From positions 1-56,350 of the forward strand of contig RGUL01000007.1 in assembly GCA_010027845.1 (NCBI GenBank): DNA of 56,350 nt, read 5' to 3'. The DNA comes from Gammaproteobacteria bacterium. Its GTDB lineage: Bacteria; Pseudomonadota; Gammaproteobacteria; Steroidobacterales; Steroidobacteraceae. Positions 18,664 to 27,203 of the stretch are shown one piece after another. How positions within the stretch are numbered: position 1 is the stretch's first letter; every line of letters starts with the position of its first letter. The position numbers were made by a program, and so were the translations under genes. The notes below the pieces were generated by a model. It had not been told where the DNA came from. It worked only from the letters and a program-made list of their open reading frames with translations, and did no database searches.

Positions 18664-19413
18664 ATGGGACGCCGCAAGACCATCTCGCTAGAAAATCCTG
18701 AGCTGTCTCGCTCTGCGCTAGACGAATTCGTTCAATGTCCGCGTTGCTTCTATTTGCATCGCCGGCTGCAGCTGAAGGGTTTGAAGCGCATCCCGTTGAC
18801 CCTCGCGCTCGCAACCGACCAGCTCCTAAAAAACGAATTCGATGTGGTTCGAGCGACCGGTGAGACGCATCCGATTTGGCAGCGCGAGAGGCTGAACGTA
18901 CGCGCCTTCGTGCATCCCGACATCGATCTTTGGCGTAGCAACTTCAAAGGCATGCGAGTGGTGCATGCGGGGACGCAGGCGACGATTTCCGGCGCGGTCG
19001 ACGACCTGTGGCAGCACCAAGAGACCTGGCAACTACACATCGTCGACTACAAATCGACTGCGAAGGATGGCACTCCGGATCTCGAAAGCGGGTTCGGCGC
19101 AGGCTACAAACGGCAGATGGAGATCTACCAATGGCTGTTTCGTCAGGCAGGCTTCGATGTGAGTCCGCGCGGATACTTTTTATACGTCAACGGCGTTAAG
19201 CAGGGCGGGTTCTACGACTCGCTCGAAGGGCGTATGAAATTCGAGACGACGGTGATCGGCTACGACGGTGACACCACGTGGGTCGACGAGTGCATCACGC
19301 GCGCGGTCGAATGCTTCCGCGGCGACACGGTGCCTGGGTCGGGCGCGGAATGCGATACCTGTCGGTATGTGGTGGAGCGAGCACGAGTGGCGCCGGGTAT
19401 ATTTCCGACGTGA
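18664..19413 (+). CDS. PD-(D/E)XK superfamily nuclease with four-cysteine cluster (Cas4/AddB-like)
   Basis: The 249-residue protein shows the nuclease core: Asp in GAVDDLW (residues 113-114), DYK in HIVDYKST (128-130) and the QMEIY motif (151-155) that matches QxxxY of RecB-type exonucleases. Cysteine pairs CPRC (25, 28) and CDTC (230, 233) sit at the two ends, the arrangement that holds a 4Fe-4S cluster in AddB and Cas4 relatives. It should act on DNA ends, either as an exonuclease or in repair. No cas1, cas2 or CRISPR repeats are near, so it is a stand-alone family member. An upstream in-frame ATG at 18556 was rejected. The stop overlaps the next start (GTGA). Confidence 0.8.
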   Translation: MGRRKTISLENPELSRSALDEFVQCPRCFYLHRRLQLKGLKRIPLTLALATDQLLKNEFDVVRATGETHPIWQRERLNVRAFVHPDIDLWRSNFKGMRVVHAGTQATISGAVDDLWQHQETWQLHIVDYKSTAKDGTPDLESGFGAGYKRQMEIYQWLFRQAGFDVSPRGYFLYVNGVKQGGFYDSLEGRMKFETTVIGYDGDTTWVDECITRAVECFRGDTVPGSGAECDTCRYVVERARVAPGIFPT

Positions 19414-20459
19414 CGAGTACCCACGAATTTCGACCGGGGTTCGAGTTCGACGTCGAGGCGTTGACCGAATATCTACGGGTCGTGGTGCCGAACTTTGTCG
19501 GTCCGATACGGGTTCGGCAATTTCCAGGCGGCCAATCCAACCCGACTTATCGCCTCGACACGCCGGCCGGCGACTTCGTGCTGCGGCGTAAACCACCGGG
19601 TGTGCTGATTCCGTCGGCCCATGCGGTCGAACGGGAATACCGCGTGATGCATGCTCTGGCGACGCACACCGAGGTGCCGGTGCCACGTCCGGTGGTGTCG
19701 TGCGAGGACCCGACCGTGATCGGCACAGCGTTTTTCGTCATGCAACACCTAGACGGTCGAATTCTTTGGGATCCTGCCCTGCCGGAATTGCCGCTCGCAC
19801 GACGTCGACCGCTGTACGACGCGATGATTGCGGGACTCGCCGCATTGCACGCCGTCGATTATGTGGCCATCGGACTTACCGACTTCGGGAGACCCGAGGG
19901 CTATGTCGCTCGCCAGGTATCGCGTTGGTCTAAACAGTATGCGAATGACTCGGCAGAGGCCGGCCGAGTCGCAGACATGGAAAAGCTGATCGACTGGCTG
20001 CCTAAGAAAGCGCCAGTCGGTGAGCCTGCTGCTGCCATCGTGCATGGCGACTACCGAATCGATAACTTGATCTTCGACCATGCGTCGACGCGACTACTCG
20101 GAATTCTCGATTGGGAATTGTCGACGATCGGTAATCCCATAGCCGACTTTGCGTATCACTTGATGGCTTATCGAATTGCATCCGGTGGAGTGCGCGGCTT
20201 AGCGGGCATCGATCTCGTCGCGCAGGGTTTGCCGCGCGAGGCTGAATACGTTGCTGCGTACTGCGCACATCGCGGTATCGATCACGTCCCCGATCTAGAA
20301 TATTACTTGGTCTTTTGTATGTTCAGACTCGCCGCGATTTGCCACGGGATCCGTGGTCGAGTCGAGCGCGGCACCGCCGTCAGCCCCGAAGCAAAGAAAT
20401 ACGCGGCACAGGTCGAGCCGCTAGCTCAGTTGGCGTTGGGAACTGCCTTAAGGTCGTAG
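19410..20459 (+). CDS. APH-fold phosphotransferase family protein (ACAD10/choline-kinase-like)
   Basis: This 349-residue kinase-fold protein has the full catalytic set: [11 protein letters not shown] (HxDxxxxN) and [15 protein letters not shown] (metal-binding Asp). The N-terminal [25 protein letters not shown] is typical of the clade that accompanies acyl-CoA dehydrogenases and acts on 4-hydroxy-acids or related acyl compounds. No acyl-CoA dehydrogenase lies nearby. The GTG at 19410 overlaps the nuclease stop, which couples the two genes although their functions seem unrelated. Its last 34 bases overlap the convergent rimO. Confidence 0.85.
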   Translation: MTSTHEFRPGFEFDVEALTEYLRVVVPNFVGPIRVRQFPGGQSNPTYRLDTPAGDFVLRRKPPGVLIPSAHAVEREYRVMHALATHTEVPVPRPVVSCEDPTVIGTAFFVMQHLDGRILWDPALPELPLARRRPLYDAMIAGLAALHAVDYVAIGLTDFGRPEGYVARQVSRWSKQYANDSAEAGRVADMEKLIDWLPKKAPVGEPAAAIVHGDYRIDNLIFDHASTRLLGILDWELSTIGNPIADFAYHLMAYRIASGGVRGLAGIDLVAQGLPREAEYVAAYCAHRGIDHVPDLEYYLVFCMFRLAAICHGIRGRVERGTAVSPEAKKYAAQVEPLAQLALGTALRS

Positions 20460-21748
20460 GCGTCCGCGCCCGTGATTTTGACCTGAGCGAATTCGCCGAC
20501 GGGCAGTTTGCCGCCGCGGGTGATGCGTACGATACCGTCGATTTCCGGTGCGTCGCCGCGCGAGCGAGCGATAGCGACGTTACCTTCGACCGCGTCGACC
20601 AACACGGTTTCGGTGCGGCCGACGCGCTGCGCGAGTCGCGCGGCACTGATTTGCTGTGCACGCTCCATGAATCGCGAAAGCCTTTCTTCCTGCACTTCGG
20701 GAGCGATGTGTACACCAGCTTCGTTTGCCCGAGCACCTTCCACCGGCGAATATTTGAAGGCACCGACACGATCGAGTTGCGCGACTTCAAGCCAATCCAG
20801 TAACTCGCGAAACTCGCTCTCGGTCTCGCCCGGGAAGCCGACGATGAACGTGCTACGCAAAGTGAGATCGGGGCAGATCTCGCGCCAGCGGGTGATGCGC
20901 GCCAAAGTATTCTCGGCGTGCGCCGGACGCTTCATGCGCTTGAGCACGGTCGCGCTACCGTGCTGGAAGGGAATGTCGAGATAGGGCAAAACTTTGCCCT
21001 CGGCCATCAGCTCGATCACTTCGTCGACGTGCGGGTACGGATAGACATAGTGCATCCGCACCCACACACCGAGCGATCCGAGACCACGCGCCAGATCTAA
21101 GAAACGGGTCTCATAATCGTCGCCGCGCCACGCAGCTTTACGGTATTTGACGTCGGCGCCGTACGCACTGGTGTCTTGCGAGATCACCAGCAGTTCACGA
21201 ACGCCCGCCCGCACGAGCTTTTCAGCCTCGACGAGCACGGAATCGATCGACCGGCTCGCCAGCTTCCCCCGCAGATCCGGAATGATGCAGAAGCTGCACT
21301 TGTTGTTACAGCCTTCGCTAATCTTCAAATACGCGTAATGCCTAGGCGTCAGACGCACGCCTTGTGCGGGTACGAGATCGAGGAACGGATCGTGCTTCGG
21401 TGGCAGATGTTCGTGCACGGCCGAAAGCACGGCATCGTAAGCATGCGGACCCGTCACCTTCAAAACTTTCGGGTGACGCTCGAGGATCCGCTGCGGATTG
21501 GCGCCCAAACAACCGGTTACGATCACCCGGCCGTTCTGCTCGATCGCCTCGCCGATGGCGTCCAATGACTCGTCGATCGCCGAATCGATGAAGCCACAGG
21601 TGTTGACCACTACCACATCGGCGCTGTCGTAATCGGGTGCGACGACATAGCCCTCGGCGCGCAATTGCGTGAGGATCCGCTCGGAATCGACCAGTGCCTT
21701 CGGGCAGCCGAGGCTCACGAAACCGACTTTGGGGTTGCGACGTGTCAT
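20426..21748 (-). CDS. rimO: Ribosomal protein S12 methylthiotransferase
   Basis: RimO adds a methylthio group to an Asp of ribosomal protein S12. The 440-residue product has all three domains. The N-terminal methylthiotransferase part has Cys in [22 protein letters not shown] and [11 protein letters not shown], which bind the auxiliary cluster. The radical-SAM motif is [13 protein letters not shown], and a C-terminal TRAM segment is present. The phrase [10 protein letters not shown] separates RimO from MiaB. It is divergent from the flavin monooxygenase, with 105 bases between. Confidence 0.96.
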   Translation of the reverse strand: MTRRNPKVGFVSLGCPKALVDSERILTQLRAEGYVVAPDYDSADVVVVNTCGFIDSAIDESLDAIGEAIEQNGRVIVTGCLGANPQRILERHPKVLKVTGPHAYDAVLSAVHEHLPPKHDPFLDLVPAQGVRLTPRHYAYLKISEGCNNKCSFCIIPDLRGKLASRSIDSVLVEAEKLVRAGVRELLVISQDTSAYGADVKYRKAAWRGDDYETRFLDLARGLGSLGVWVRMHYVYPYPHVDEVIELMAEGKVLPYLDIPFQHGSATVLKRMKRPAHAENTLARITRWREICPDLTLRSTFIVGFPGETESEFRELLDWLEVAQLDRVGAFKYSPVEGARANEAGVHIAPEVQEERLSRFMERAQQISAARLAQRVGRTETVLVDAVEGNVAIARSRGDAPEIDGIVRITRGGKLPVGEFAQVKITGADAYDLKAVPNAN

Positions 21749-21853
21749 GGTGGGGCGCGCATTCTACCGCTGTGCGATCGAGATTGTCCGACGGATGGAC
21801 GCAACGGGTTCGGGTCGTGGGATTGCGCGGCGAATGGATGCTGAATACCCCGA

Positions 21854-23029
21854 ATGACGAAACCTCACGTAGGCATCATCGGCGCCGGAATCGGCGGTCT
21901 TGCGGCAGCGCTCGCGATGCAGCGGGCGGGACTGCGGGTACGAATCTTCGAGCAAGCACCGCAACTGGCAGAAGTCGGTGCCGGAATTTCTTTGAGTCCG
22001 ACTGCCGCGCACGCGCTCAACGATCTCGGATTGCACGATACGCTCGAGGCGAAGGCCTACAAGCCCGAAGATCAGTGTGTCCGTCATTGGCGCGACGGCC
22101 GACCGCTGATGTGGGTCAATCGCGGGCAAGCGCTGTTCGATAAATACGGCGAACGCTATTACTTGATCCATCGCGCCGATCTGCACGACGCCTTGGCGCG
22201 CGCGGTACGCGCAAACGATCCGGACGCCATTACGGTCGATGCGCGTTGCGTCGGAATCACGCAGGATGCCGCGAGTGCGACGCTCAAACTCGCTTCGGGC
22301 ACGACGCACACGTTCGACGTGCTCGTCGGCGCCGACGGTTCACGCTCGATGGTCCGACATCACCTCTTCGGTGCGCTTGAACCGCAATATACCGGCTACA
22401 TCGCCTGGCGCGGGCTCGTTCCCATGCATCTCGTGCCGCAAGAAATTCTGCAGCCACCATCGGGCGTATTTTTGGGACCCGGACATCTCGTCAATCGTTA
22501 TCCGGTACGCAACGGCGAATTGTTGAATTTCGTCGCCTTCGCCGAACGTGCGGATTGGACGGAAGAGGGCTGGTCGATTCGATCCACCGTAAAAGAATTG
22601 CTCGACGAATTCGAGGGCTGGACGTCATGGGTGCGTCGTTTCATGGAACTCGTGCCGCCGAACCAATTATTCAAATGGGGTCTATTCGATCGTGAGCCGC
22701 TCAGCAGTTGGACGCGCGATCGGATCACGCTGCTCGGCGACGCCGCACATCCGGTGCTGCCATTTTTAGGACACGGTGCCGTGCTCGCCATCGAGGATGG
22801 CCTCGTACTAGCGCGTGCGCTCGCCGCGAGTACGCGTCACGATGACGCACTCGAGCGCTACGAGCGTGCGCGAATGGAGCGTGCGGCCTTCGTGGTGCTG
22901 CAATCGCGGCAAGCCGGCAAGACTTTCCACGACCCGGACACCGACTCGTACAAAGAGCGCAGCAAGGGGCGTTCCGCCGACGAGGGCCTCGGTTTGTTTT
23001 CGTATAACCCCGTGACGCAAGCCGTATGA
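21854..23029 (+). CDS. Group A FAD-dependent aromatic monooxygenase (salicylate / 3-hydroxybenzoate hydroxylase-like)
   Basis: This flavoprotein hydroxylase has 391 residues, the usual length. It has the FAD-binding GIIGAGIGGLAAALAM near the N-terminus. The DG motif VGADGSRSMVR lies in the middle, and the GD motif ITLLGDAAHPVLPFLGHGA is in the second half. It should use NAD(P)H and oxygen to hydroxylate an aromatic acid, with possible decarboxylation as in salicylate hydroxylase. It is first in a run of four overlapping or closely spaced genes, ending with DUF1838. The next start overlaps its stop (ATGA). Confidence 0.88.
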   Translation: MTKPHVGIIGAGIGGLAAALAMQRAGLRVRIFEQAPQLAEVGAGISLSPTAAHALNDLGLHDTLEAKAYKPEDQCVRHWRDGRPLMWVNRGQALFDKYGERYYLIHRADLHDALARAVRANDPDAITVDARCVGITQDAASATLKLASGTTHTFDVLVGADGSRSMVRHHLFGALEPQYTGYIAWRGLVPMHLVPQEILQPPSGVFLGPGHLVNRYPVRNGELLNFVAFAERADWTEEGWSIRSTVKELLDEFEGWTSWVRRFMELVPPNQLFKWGLFDREPLSSWTRDRITLLGDAAHPVLPFLGHGAVLAIEDGLVLARALAASTRHDDALERYERARMERAAFVVLQSRQAGKTFHDPDTDSYKERSKGRSADEGLGLFSYNPVTQAV

Positions 23030-24066
23030 ATTTGATGCCGACGCCCGCTACGCGTAGTGACGTAGCGTATTTAGATTTCGTCGAAGGGTTTCGAGAATAC
23101 TTACTCGGCACGGGCGCAAATTTCGAATCGCGTCTCGATGCAGCGCTACAAGCGGCCGGTGTGCGCGAGCTCGACGATATTTGTCGTTTCGTGCACGAGC
23201 AACCGCTCGGGCAATTACGCGACCGCCTCGCCCGGACGCAGCAAGAGATGAAGTGGCACGCACTGCAACGCTCGTTCGACGAGCAGCGAACGGTACTGCG
23301 TGCGGAGCTAGAAGCGTGGGATATGCGCGGCCCGGGTCGGCTGCAGCTCGATCCGTCGTTCGTCTATCCGCCTTACGTCAACGTACATTTTCATCTCCAG
23401 CCCGGCGGCTACTTCAAAGACGAGCTTTCCGGGTTCTTATATCACTACGGCACTAAAGTATTTTTTCGCGGCGGCAACGATCGCGACGAACTGCACGGCA
23501 AGCTGGTGTCGATGGTGCCGAGGCCTGCCGATGGCGAAGTCGCGCGCGTGCTCGATATGGCCTGCTCGGTCGGACAAAGCGCGACCGCGTTCAAGCGCCG
23601 CTATCCCAAAGCCGAGGTGATCGGTATCGATTATTCCGCGCCGATGTTGCGGGTCGCACATCGTCGCGCGGCGATGCTCGGTGAGGATGTCACTTTTCGA
23701 CAGGCGCTGATCGAGCAAACTGGTTACCCAGATGCGCACTTCGACGTGACGTTCGCCTTCATCGTCTTTCACGAGCTACCGCTACGGATCATTCACGAAA
23801 CGGTCCGCGAAGCAGCGCGCGTGACGCGACCGGGCGGACTGTTTGCGGTATTCGATTTCACGCCGACTGCGGATAAAACGCCGTTTCAACGCTATCACCG
23901 ATGGTTCGACGCGCGTCACAACGGCGAACCCTACTCGCAAGATTTTTGCGACTGTCGCTTCGAAGAAATTCTCGCAGCGAACGGTTTCTCAGTGGCCGCG
24001 ACGCCACTCGATCAACGATCGGGTGGCGCGGGTTATATGACGCATTGGTTCGCGACGCGTGACTGA
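23026..24066 (+). CDS. Class I SAM-dependent methyltransferase
   Basis: The 346-residue protein has an N-terminal helical region of about 160 residues with no recognised motif. A Rossmann-like methyltransferase domain follows: motif I VLDMACSVGQS, motif II EVIGIDYSAPML, a post-motif FAFIVFHELP and ARVTRPGGLFAVFDF. The long N-terminal extension resembles methyltransferases acting on bulky small molecules. It is translationally coupled to the flavin monooxygenase, which suggests O- or C-methylation of a hydroxylated aromatic. This link is inferred from position only. Confidence 0.8.
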   Translation: MNLMPTPATRSDVAYLDFVEGFREYLLGTGANFESRLDAALQAAGVRELDDICRFVHEQPLGQLRDRLARTQQEMKWHALQRSFDEQRTVLRAELEAWDMRGPGRLQLDPSFVYPPYVNVHFHLQPGGYFKDELSGFLYHYGTKVFFRGGNDRDELHGKLVSMVPRPADGEVARVLDMACSVGQSATAFKRRYPKAEVIGIDYSAPMLRVAHRRAAMLGEDVTFRQALIEQTGYPDAHFDVTFAFIVFHELPLRIIHETVREAARVTRPGGLFAVFDFTPTADKTPFQRYHRWFDARHNGEPYSQDFCDCRFEEILAANGFSVAATPLDQRSGGAGYMTHWFATRD

Positions 24067-24370
24067 GCTCGATGCGCGGCAGACGCCGGAGGGTGGGACG
24101 CCGATCGCAGGCGATCACCCGACCTATCTCGCCGATCCGGTGCTTGATGCGACGGTGCGCATGGTCGTCGAACTCGCCGCGCAAGTTTGGGTCGAGCGCG
24201 AGCGGCGGATCACGCTCGAACAATTGCTGGAGGCGCGCGGTATCGTCGCGCGCCGCGACATCGAAGAGTTTCGGCCATCCGAGGCACAGACTGCGGCGCT
24301 CAAGGCGGAGCGCAGCCGGTTTCTCGAGGACGTTTTCAAAGAATTACGCCGCATTCCATTGCGGCGCTGA
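24059..24370 (+). CDS. Small hypothetical protein in the DUF1838 gene cluster
   Basis: This is a 103-residue soluble, helix-rich protein. The GTG start at 24059 overlaps the methyltransferase stop by 8 bases, and DUF1838 begins 8 bases after its stop, so it is embedded in the transcript. The segment TVRMVVELAAQVWVERERRITLEQLLEARG and the Lys/Arg-rich end look like an oligomerisation or partner-binding protein. Only part of that segment, such as VWVERERRITLEQLLEA, is needed to recognise it. I recognise no family. Confidence 0.65.
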   Translation: MTELDARQTPEGGTPIAGDHPTYLADPVLDATVRMVVELAAQVWVERERRITLEQLLEARGIVARRDIEEFRPSEAQTAALKAERSRFLEDVFKELRRIPLRR

Positions 24371-24378
24371 GGGGTCGT

Positions 24379-25218
24379 ATGTCGAAGGTCGATTTCCGTG
24401 ATCCGGCGCAAAACTTGCGCGCGTTCGTCAAATTGCTCGGTGATCTAGATCCGGAAAAAGAAGTTTTGAGCTGGTTCGGCGGACACGTGTTCGGCTACGT
24501 CGGCGATACGGCGAAGTCGCCGCAAATGCTGTGCGGTATCGAAGGATTCGGCGTGCTGCGCTGTATCCCGGTCGAAGGCGGTAAATATCGAATCTTGAAT
24601 CGCGAGCTCGCGTACTACAGCAATCCGTTCACCGGTGAATTCCTCGACGTATGGAAAAACCCGCTCAACGGTGCGGAGTGTGAGGTACACCCGATCCACA
24701 ATCTGTACGTCGCCGCCGAACTTGCGCCGATTATGAAGATGGATTTCGAGGGCACCACCAAAGAATTTCCGTTCATGCCGCCGTGGCGCGTGGTGGGCGA
24801 GGATGTGTTCCAGACTTTCGAAGTCCATACGTCGTACCCATCGCCGATGAAGCCGGCCGTTTGGCCGCGCGAATCACCCGGCGACTTTTGCCGTATCAGC
24901 GAAATTTTCCAACGTACGGCAAAACTCGCCGACGTCGAGGACGACTCGAAAACGACCACGCATTACACCGGCACTTGGACGCGCGTCGGGCCGTGGCTGC
25001 CGTGGATGTTGATGGGCCAAGCGCCCGGTAACATTCTTTATCGCTGCGACATGAAGAAGTTGTATTCGACCGCTGAACTGCCGGCCGCATTGCGCGCGCG
25101 CGCCGAGCAACATCATCCGGCGTTCTTCGCTGCGCCGAAGGCTTCGGAGTGGGGTGCGCCCAACGACTCGACGTGGGGCACTTATATGTCTGAGTGCAAG
25201 CCGAAGCCGGCGGCTTAG
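24379..25218 (+). CDS. DUF1838 family protein
   Basis: This 279-residue protein fits DUF1838. It has NLRAFVKLLGDLDPEKEV at the N-terminus, WFGGHVFGYVGD, then CGIEGFGVLRC, the YRILNRELAYYSNPFTGEFLDVW block and NPLNG. The function of the family is not established; it is often found in gene sets for aromatic or steroid breakdown. No signal peptide is seen. The start at 24379 follows the GAGGGG-containing end of the previous gene; the frame is open further upstream but inside that gene. It converges with the beta-propeller gene and the two stops overlap by 4 bases. Confidence 0.8.
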   Translation: MSKVDFRDPAQNLRAFVKLLGDLDPEKEVLSWFGGHVFGYVGDTAKSPQMLCGIEGFGVLRCIPVEGGKYRILNRELAYYSNPFTGEFLDVWKNPLNGAECEVHPIHNLYVAAELAPIMKMDFEGTTKEFPFMPPWRVVGEDVFQTFEVHTSYPSPMKPAVWPRESPGDFCRISEIFQRTAKLADVEDDSKTTTHYTGTWTRVGPWLPWMLMGQAPGNILYRCDMKKLYSTAELPAALRARAEQHHPAFFAAPKASEWGAPNDSTWGTYMSECKPKPAA

Positions 25219-26213
25219 GATAGTTGCGCGATACCTGACAGCGCTTTCGGCGCGTTCGTTTGAGCTTTTTGCAGTACGGCGCCGGTCGCAAGATCTAGTT
25301 TGGCAATTTCCCCGCTGAAAAAATTGGCGAGCAAAATATTGCCGCTTCGCGGCGTGCTCATGCTTGCCCAGCCGAAGCCCGGCAGCGCGATGCTGCGACG
25401 CAATGCGCGACTCCGAAGATCGTAAATTTCGAGCGCGCTACCGGCCAAGGCGTATAGCGTGCCTACTTCGTCGAATCTGACGTCGAAGTAAAACTTCCGT
25501 GACGAATCGGGAAAGTTCGCGATATCCGGCAACGACGTGCCGGTCGCCACGTCCCACGCAAAGATTTTCGGTCCGGTCTCGGAAACGTAAACGAGCGTTC
25601 GACCGTCCGGCGCGAGCGCGAGTGACGAGACGCCTTGAAACCCCGCCATGCCACCGTGCGTGGGTGTCGCATGCTCACGTTTCGATTTGCCGTTCGAATC
25701 GAACTCGAAGACGTGACCGTCGCCGAGTCGAGCGCTGCCCGGCATGGTCGGCAGCGTCGTCTTAAGCGGCAGGCGCGAACCGGTACCGACCAAGGTCTCG
25801 CCCAAGAAGAAACGCCCGTCGGCGGCGAACGCGACACTGCCGAACGCACGCGCCGGCGCTTCGACGAGATTCGGTAGACGCGAACCGTCGACCGCGAAGC
25901 GCACGACCTTGTACGCAAACGCGTCGAAAGCGAATAACACTTGCTGCGGTGAAAAGCGCGGGCCTTGTAACAGATGTGTGGTGTCGTCGAGCCACAACGT
26001 ATTTTTGATCGCGAGGTTCGTGTCGTAGTGAATGATGCGACCGCGGCCACGATGGTCGTCGTTAGGGTCGTCGAGGAGCGTGCACGTGGCAAAAATATCA
26101 CCCGGCGCGAACGGTACGACTTTAGCGGCCCACACCCGCTGTGCACGAGTCGCGATGGAGCCCGCGCCGATTGCGAGCGCGCCGCGCAGCACGTCGCGTC
26201 GGCGCAGCGTCAC
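25215..26213 (-). CDS. Tat-exported beta-propeller protein
   Basis: The 332-residue protein begins with a twin-arginine signal (LRRRDVLRGALAIGAGSIA). The rest is made of repeated strands typical of NHL/YncE-like propellers: LLQGPRFSPQQVLFAFDAF, SLALAPDGRTLVYVSETG, KFYFDVRFDEVGTLYAL and GFGWASMSTPRSGNILLA. Such proteins bind small molecules or act as lactonase-like hydrolases, but no catalytic set can be named. Its start overlaps the SDR stop (ATGA), so SDR and propeller form one transcript. Confidence 0.75.
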   Translation of the reverse strand: MTLRRRDVLRGALAIGAGSIATRAQRVWAAKVVPFAPGDIFATCTLLDDPNDDHRGRGRIIHYDTNLAIKNTLWLDDTTHLLQGPRFSPQQVLFAFDAFAYKVVRFAVDGSRLPNLVEAPARAFGSVAFAADGRFFLGETLVGTGSRLPLKTTLPTMPGSARLGDGHVFEFDSNGKSKREHATPTHGGMAGFQGVSSLALAPDGRTLVYVSETGPKIFAWDVATGTSLPDIANFPDSSRKFYFDVRFDEVGTLYALAGSALEIYDLRSRALRRSIALPGFGWASMSTPRSGNILLANFFSGEIAKLDLATGAVLQKAQTNAPKALSGIAQLS

Positions 26214-27031
26214 TTCTTATCCCAAGTCGCTTTGCTGCTCGAACTCGGTGGCAGGCGACCGCAGTGCAAGCCGGCATCGACCATCAACACTTCACCGGTG
26301 ACGACGCTAGCGCCCTCCAAAAACCACACCAGGGCCTCGGCGATCTGCTCCGCGGTAGGCACGACTTGCAATGGCACCATCGCCGCTGCATTGACGAGGA
26401 AGTCTTGGTATTGCTGCGGCGTCATGCCGCCTTGCAACCAACGGGTTTGAATCGCGCCGGGCGCGATAGCGTTGATGCGAACCTCGGGACCGAGAACCAA
26501 AGATAAGCTTTGGGTCATCATGTTGAGCGCGGCTTTGCTCGCCGCGTATGCCATCGACGAGGCGATTCCGGTCACGCCACCGATCGAAGAATTATTGACG
26601 ATCGCGCCGCGTCCCTGTCGTTTCATCTGCGGCGCGACGGCGCGCACCATCTGATACGCGCCGACGACGTTAACTTTATATATCCCCAGGAAATCTTCGG
26701 CATTCAGGCCGTCGAGATTTTCATACGGATTGAACTTGGTTTTCGCCGCGTTGTTGATGAGGTAGTCGATGCGACCCCAGCGCTCGATCGCCGCGTCCGC
26801 CATCCCGCGACAGCTCGCATCCTCGGCAACGTCGCCTTGATAGACGATGACGTCAGCACCTTTGGCGCGACACGTCGCAGCCGTTTCTTCGGCCTCGACC
26901 TTGCTGCGGGTGTAATTGACGACGACGTTACAACCGCGCTCGGCGAGCATGATGGCCGCCGCAGCGCCGACGCCGGTGGCCGAGCCGGTGACGATGGCAA
27001 CTTTACGGTCGGCGGTTTGCTGTCCTGACAT
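26210..27031 (-). CDS. Short-chain dehydrogenase/reductase
   Basis: This NAD(P)-dependent oxidoreductase has 273 residues. The cofactor motif is VTGSATGVGAA (about residues 14-24) and the NNAAK motif follows. The catalytic Ser is in NNSSIGG, with Tyr and Lys in YAASKAALN. The C-terminus has the classical LEGASVVTGEVLMVDAG block plus a Ser/Lys-rich tail. It is first in a two-gene unit with the propeller and divergent from the ubiD-like gene across 172 bases, so both sides may share control. The substrate is unknown. Confidence 0.88.
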   Translation of the reverse strand: MSGQQTADRKVAIVTGSATGVGAAAAIMLAERGCNVVVNYTRSKVEAEETAATCRAKGADVIVYQGDVAEDASCRGMADAAIERWGRIDYLINNAAKTKFNPYENLDGLNAEDFLGIYKVNVVGAYQMVRAVAPQMKRQGRGAIVNNSSIGGVTGIASSMAYAASKAALNMMTQSLSLVLGPEVRINAIAPGAIQTRWLQGGMTPQQYQDFLVNAAAMVPLQVVPTAEQIAEALVWFLEGASVVTGEVLMVDAGLHCGRLPPSSSSKATWDKK

Positions 27032-27203
27032 TCGAATCTCCCGTTTTGTCTCGTGATGATGCCCTCTCGTGAGGTAGCGTTGCGACTCGCTGCGGCCTGC
27101 GTCCGAGGATAGGTCAGCCGCCTATGCGAAGGGGTAGCAATGCTGGCCCGCGGGGGCGCTCGCGCGGTAGTCTTCGCGAACGTTCAACTGCGGGGGCTCG
27201 ACC

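Noticed and set aside
18664-19413. CRISPR-Cas locus suggested by the Cas4-like nuclease
   Set aside because: No cas1, cas2 or repeat-spacer array was found anywhere in the window.
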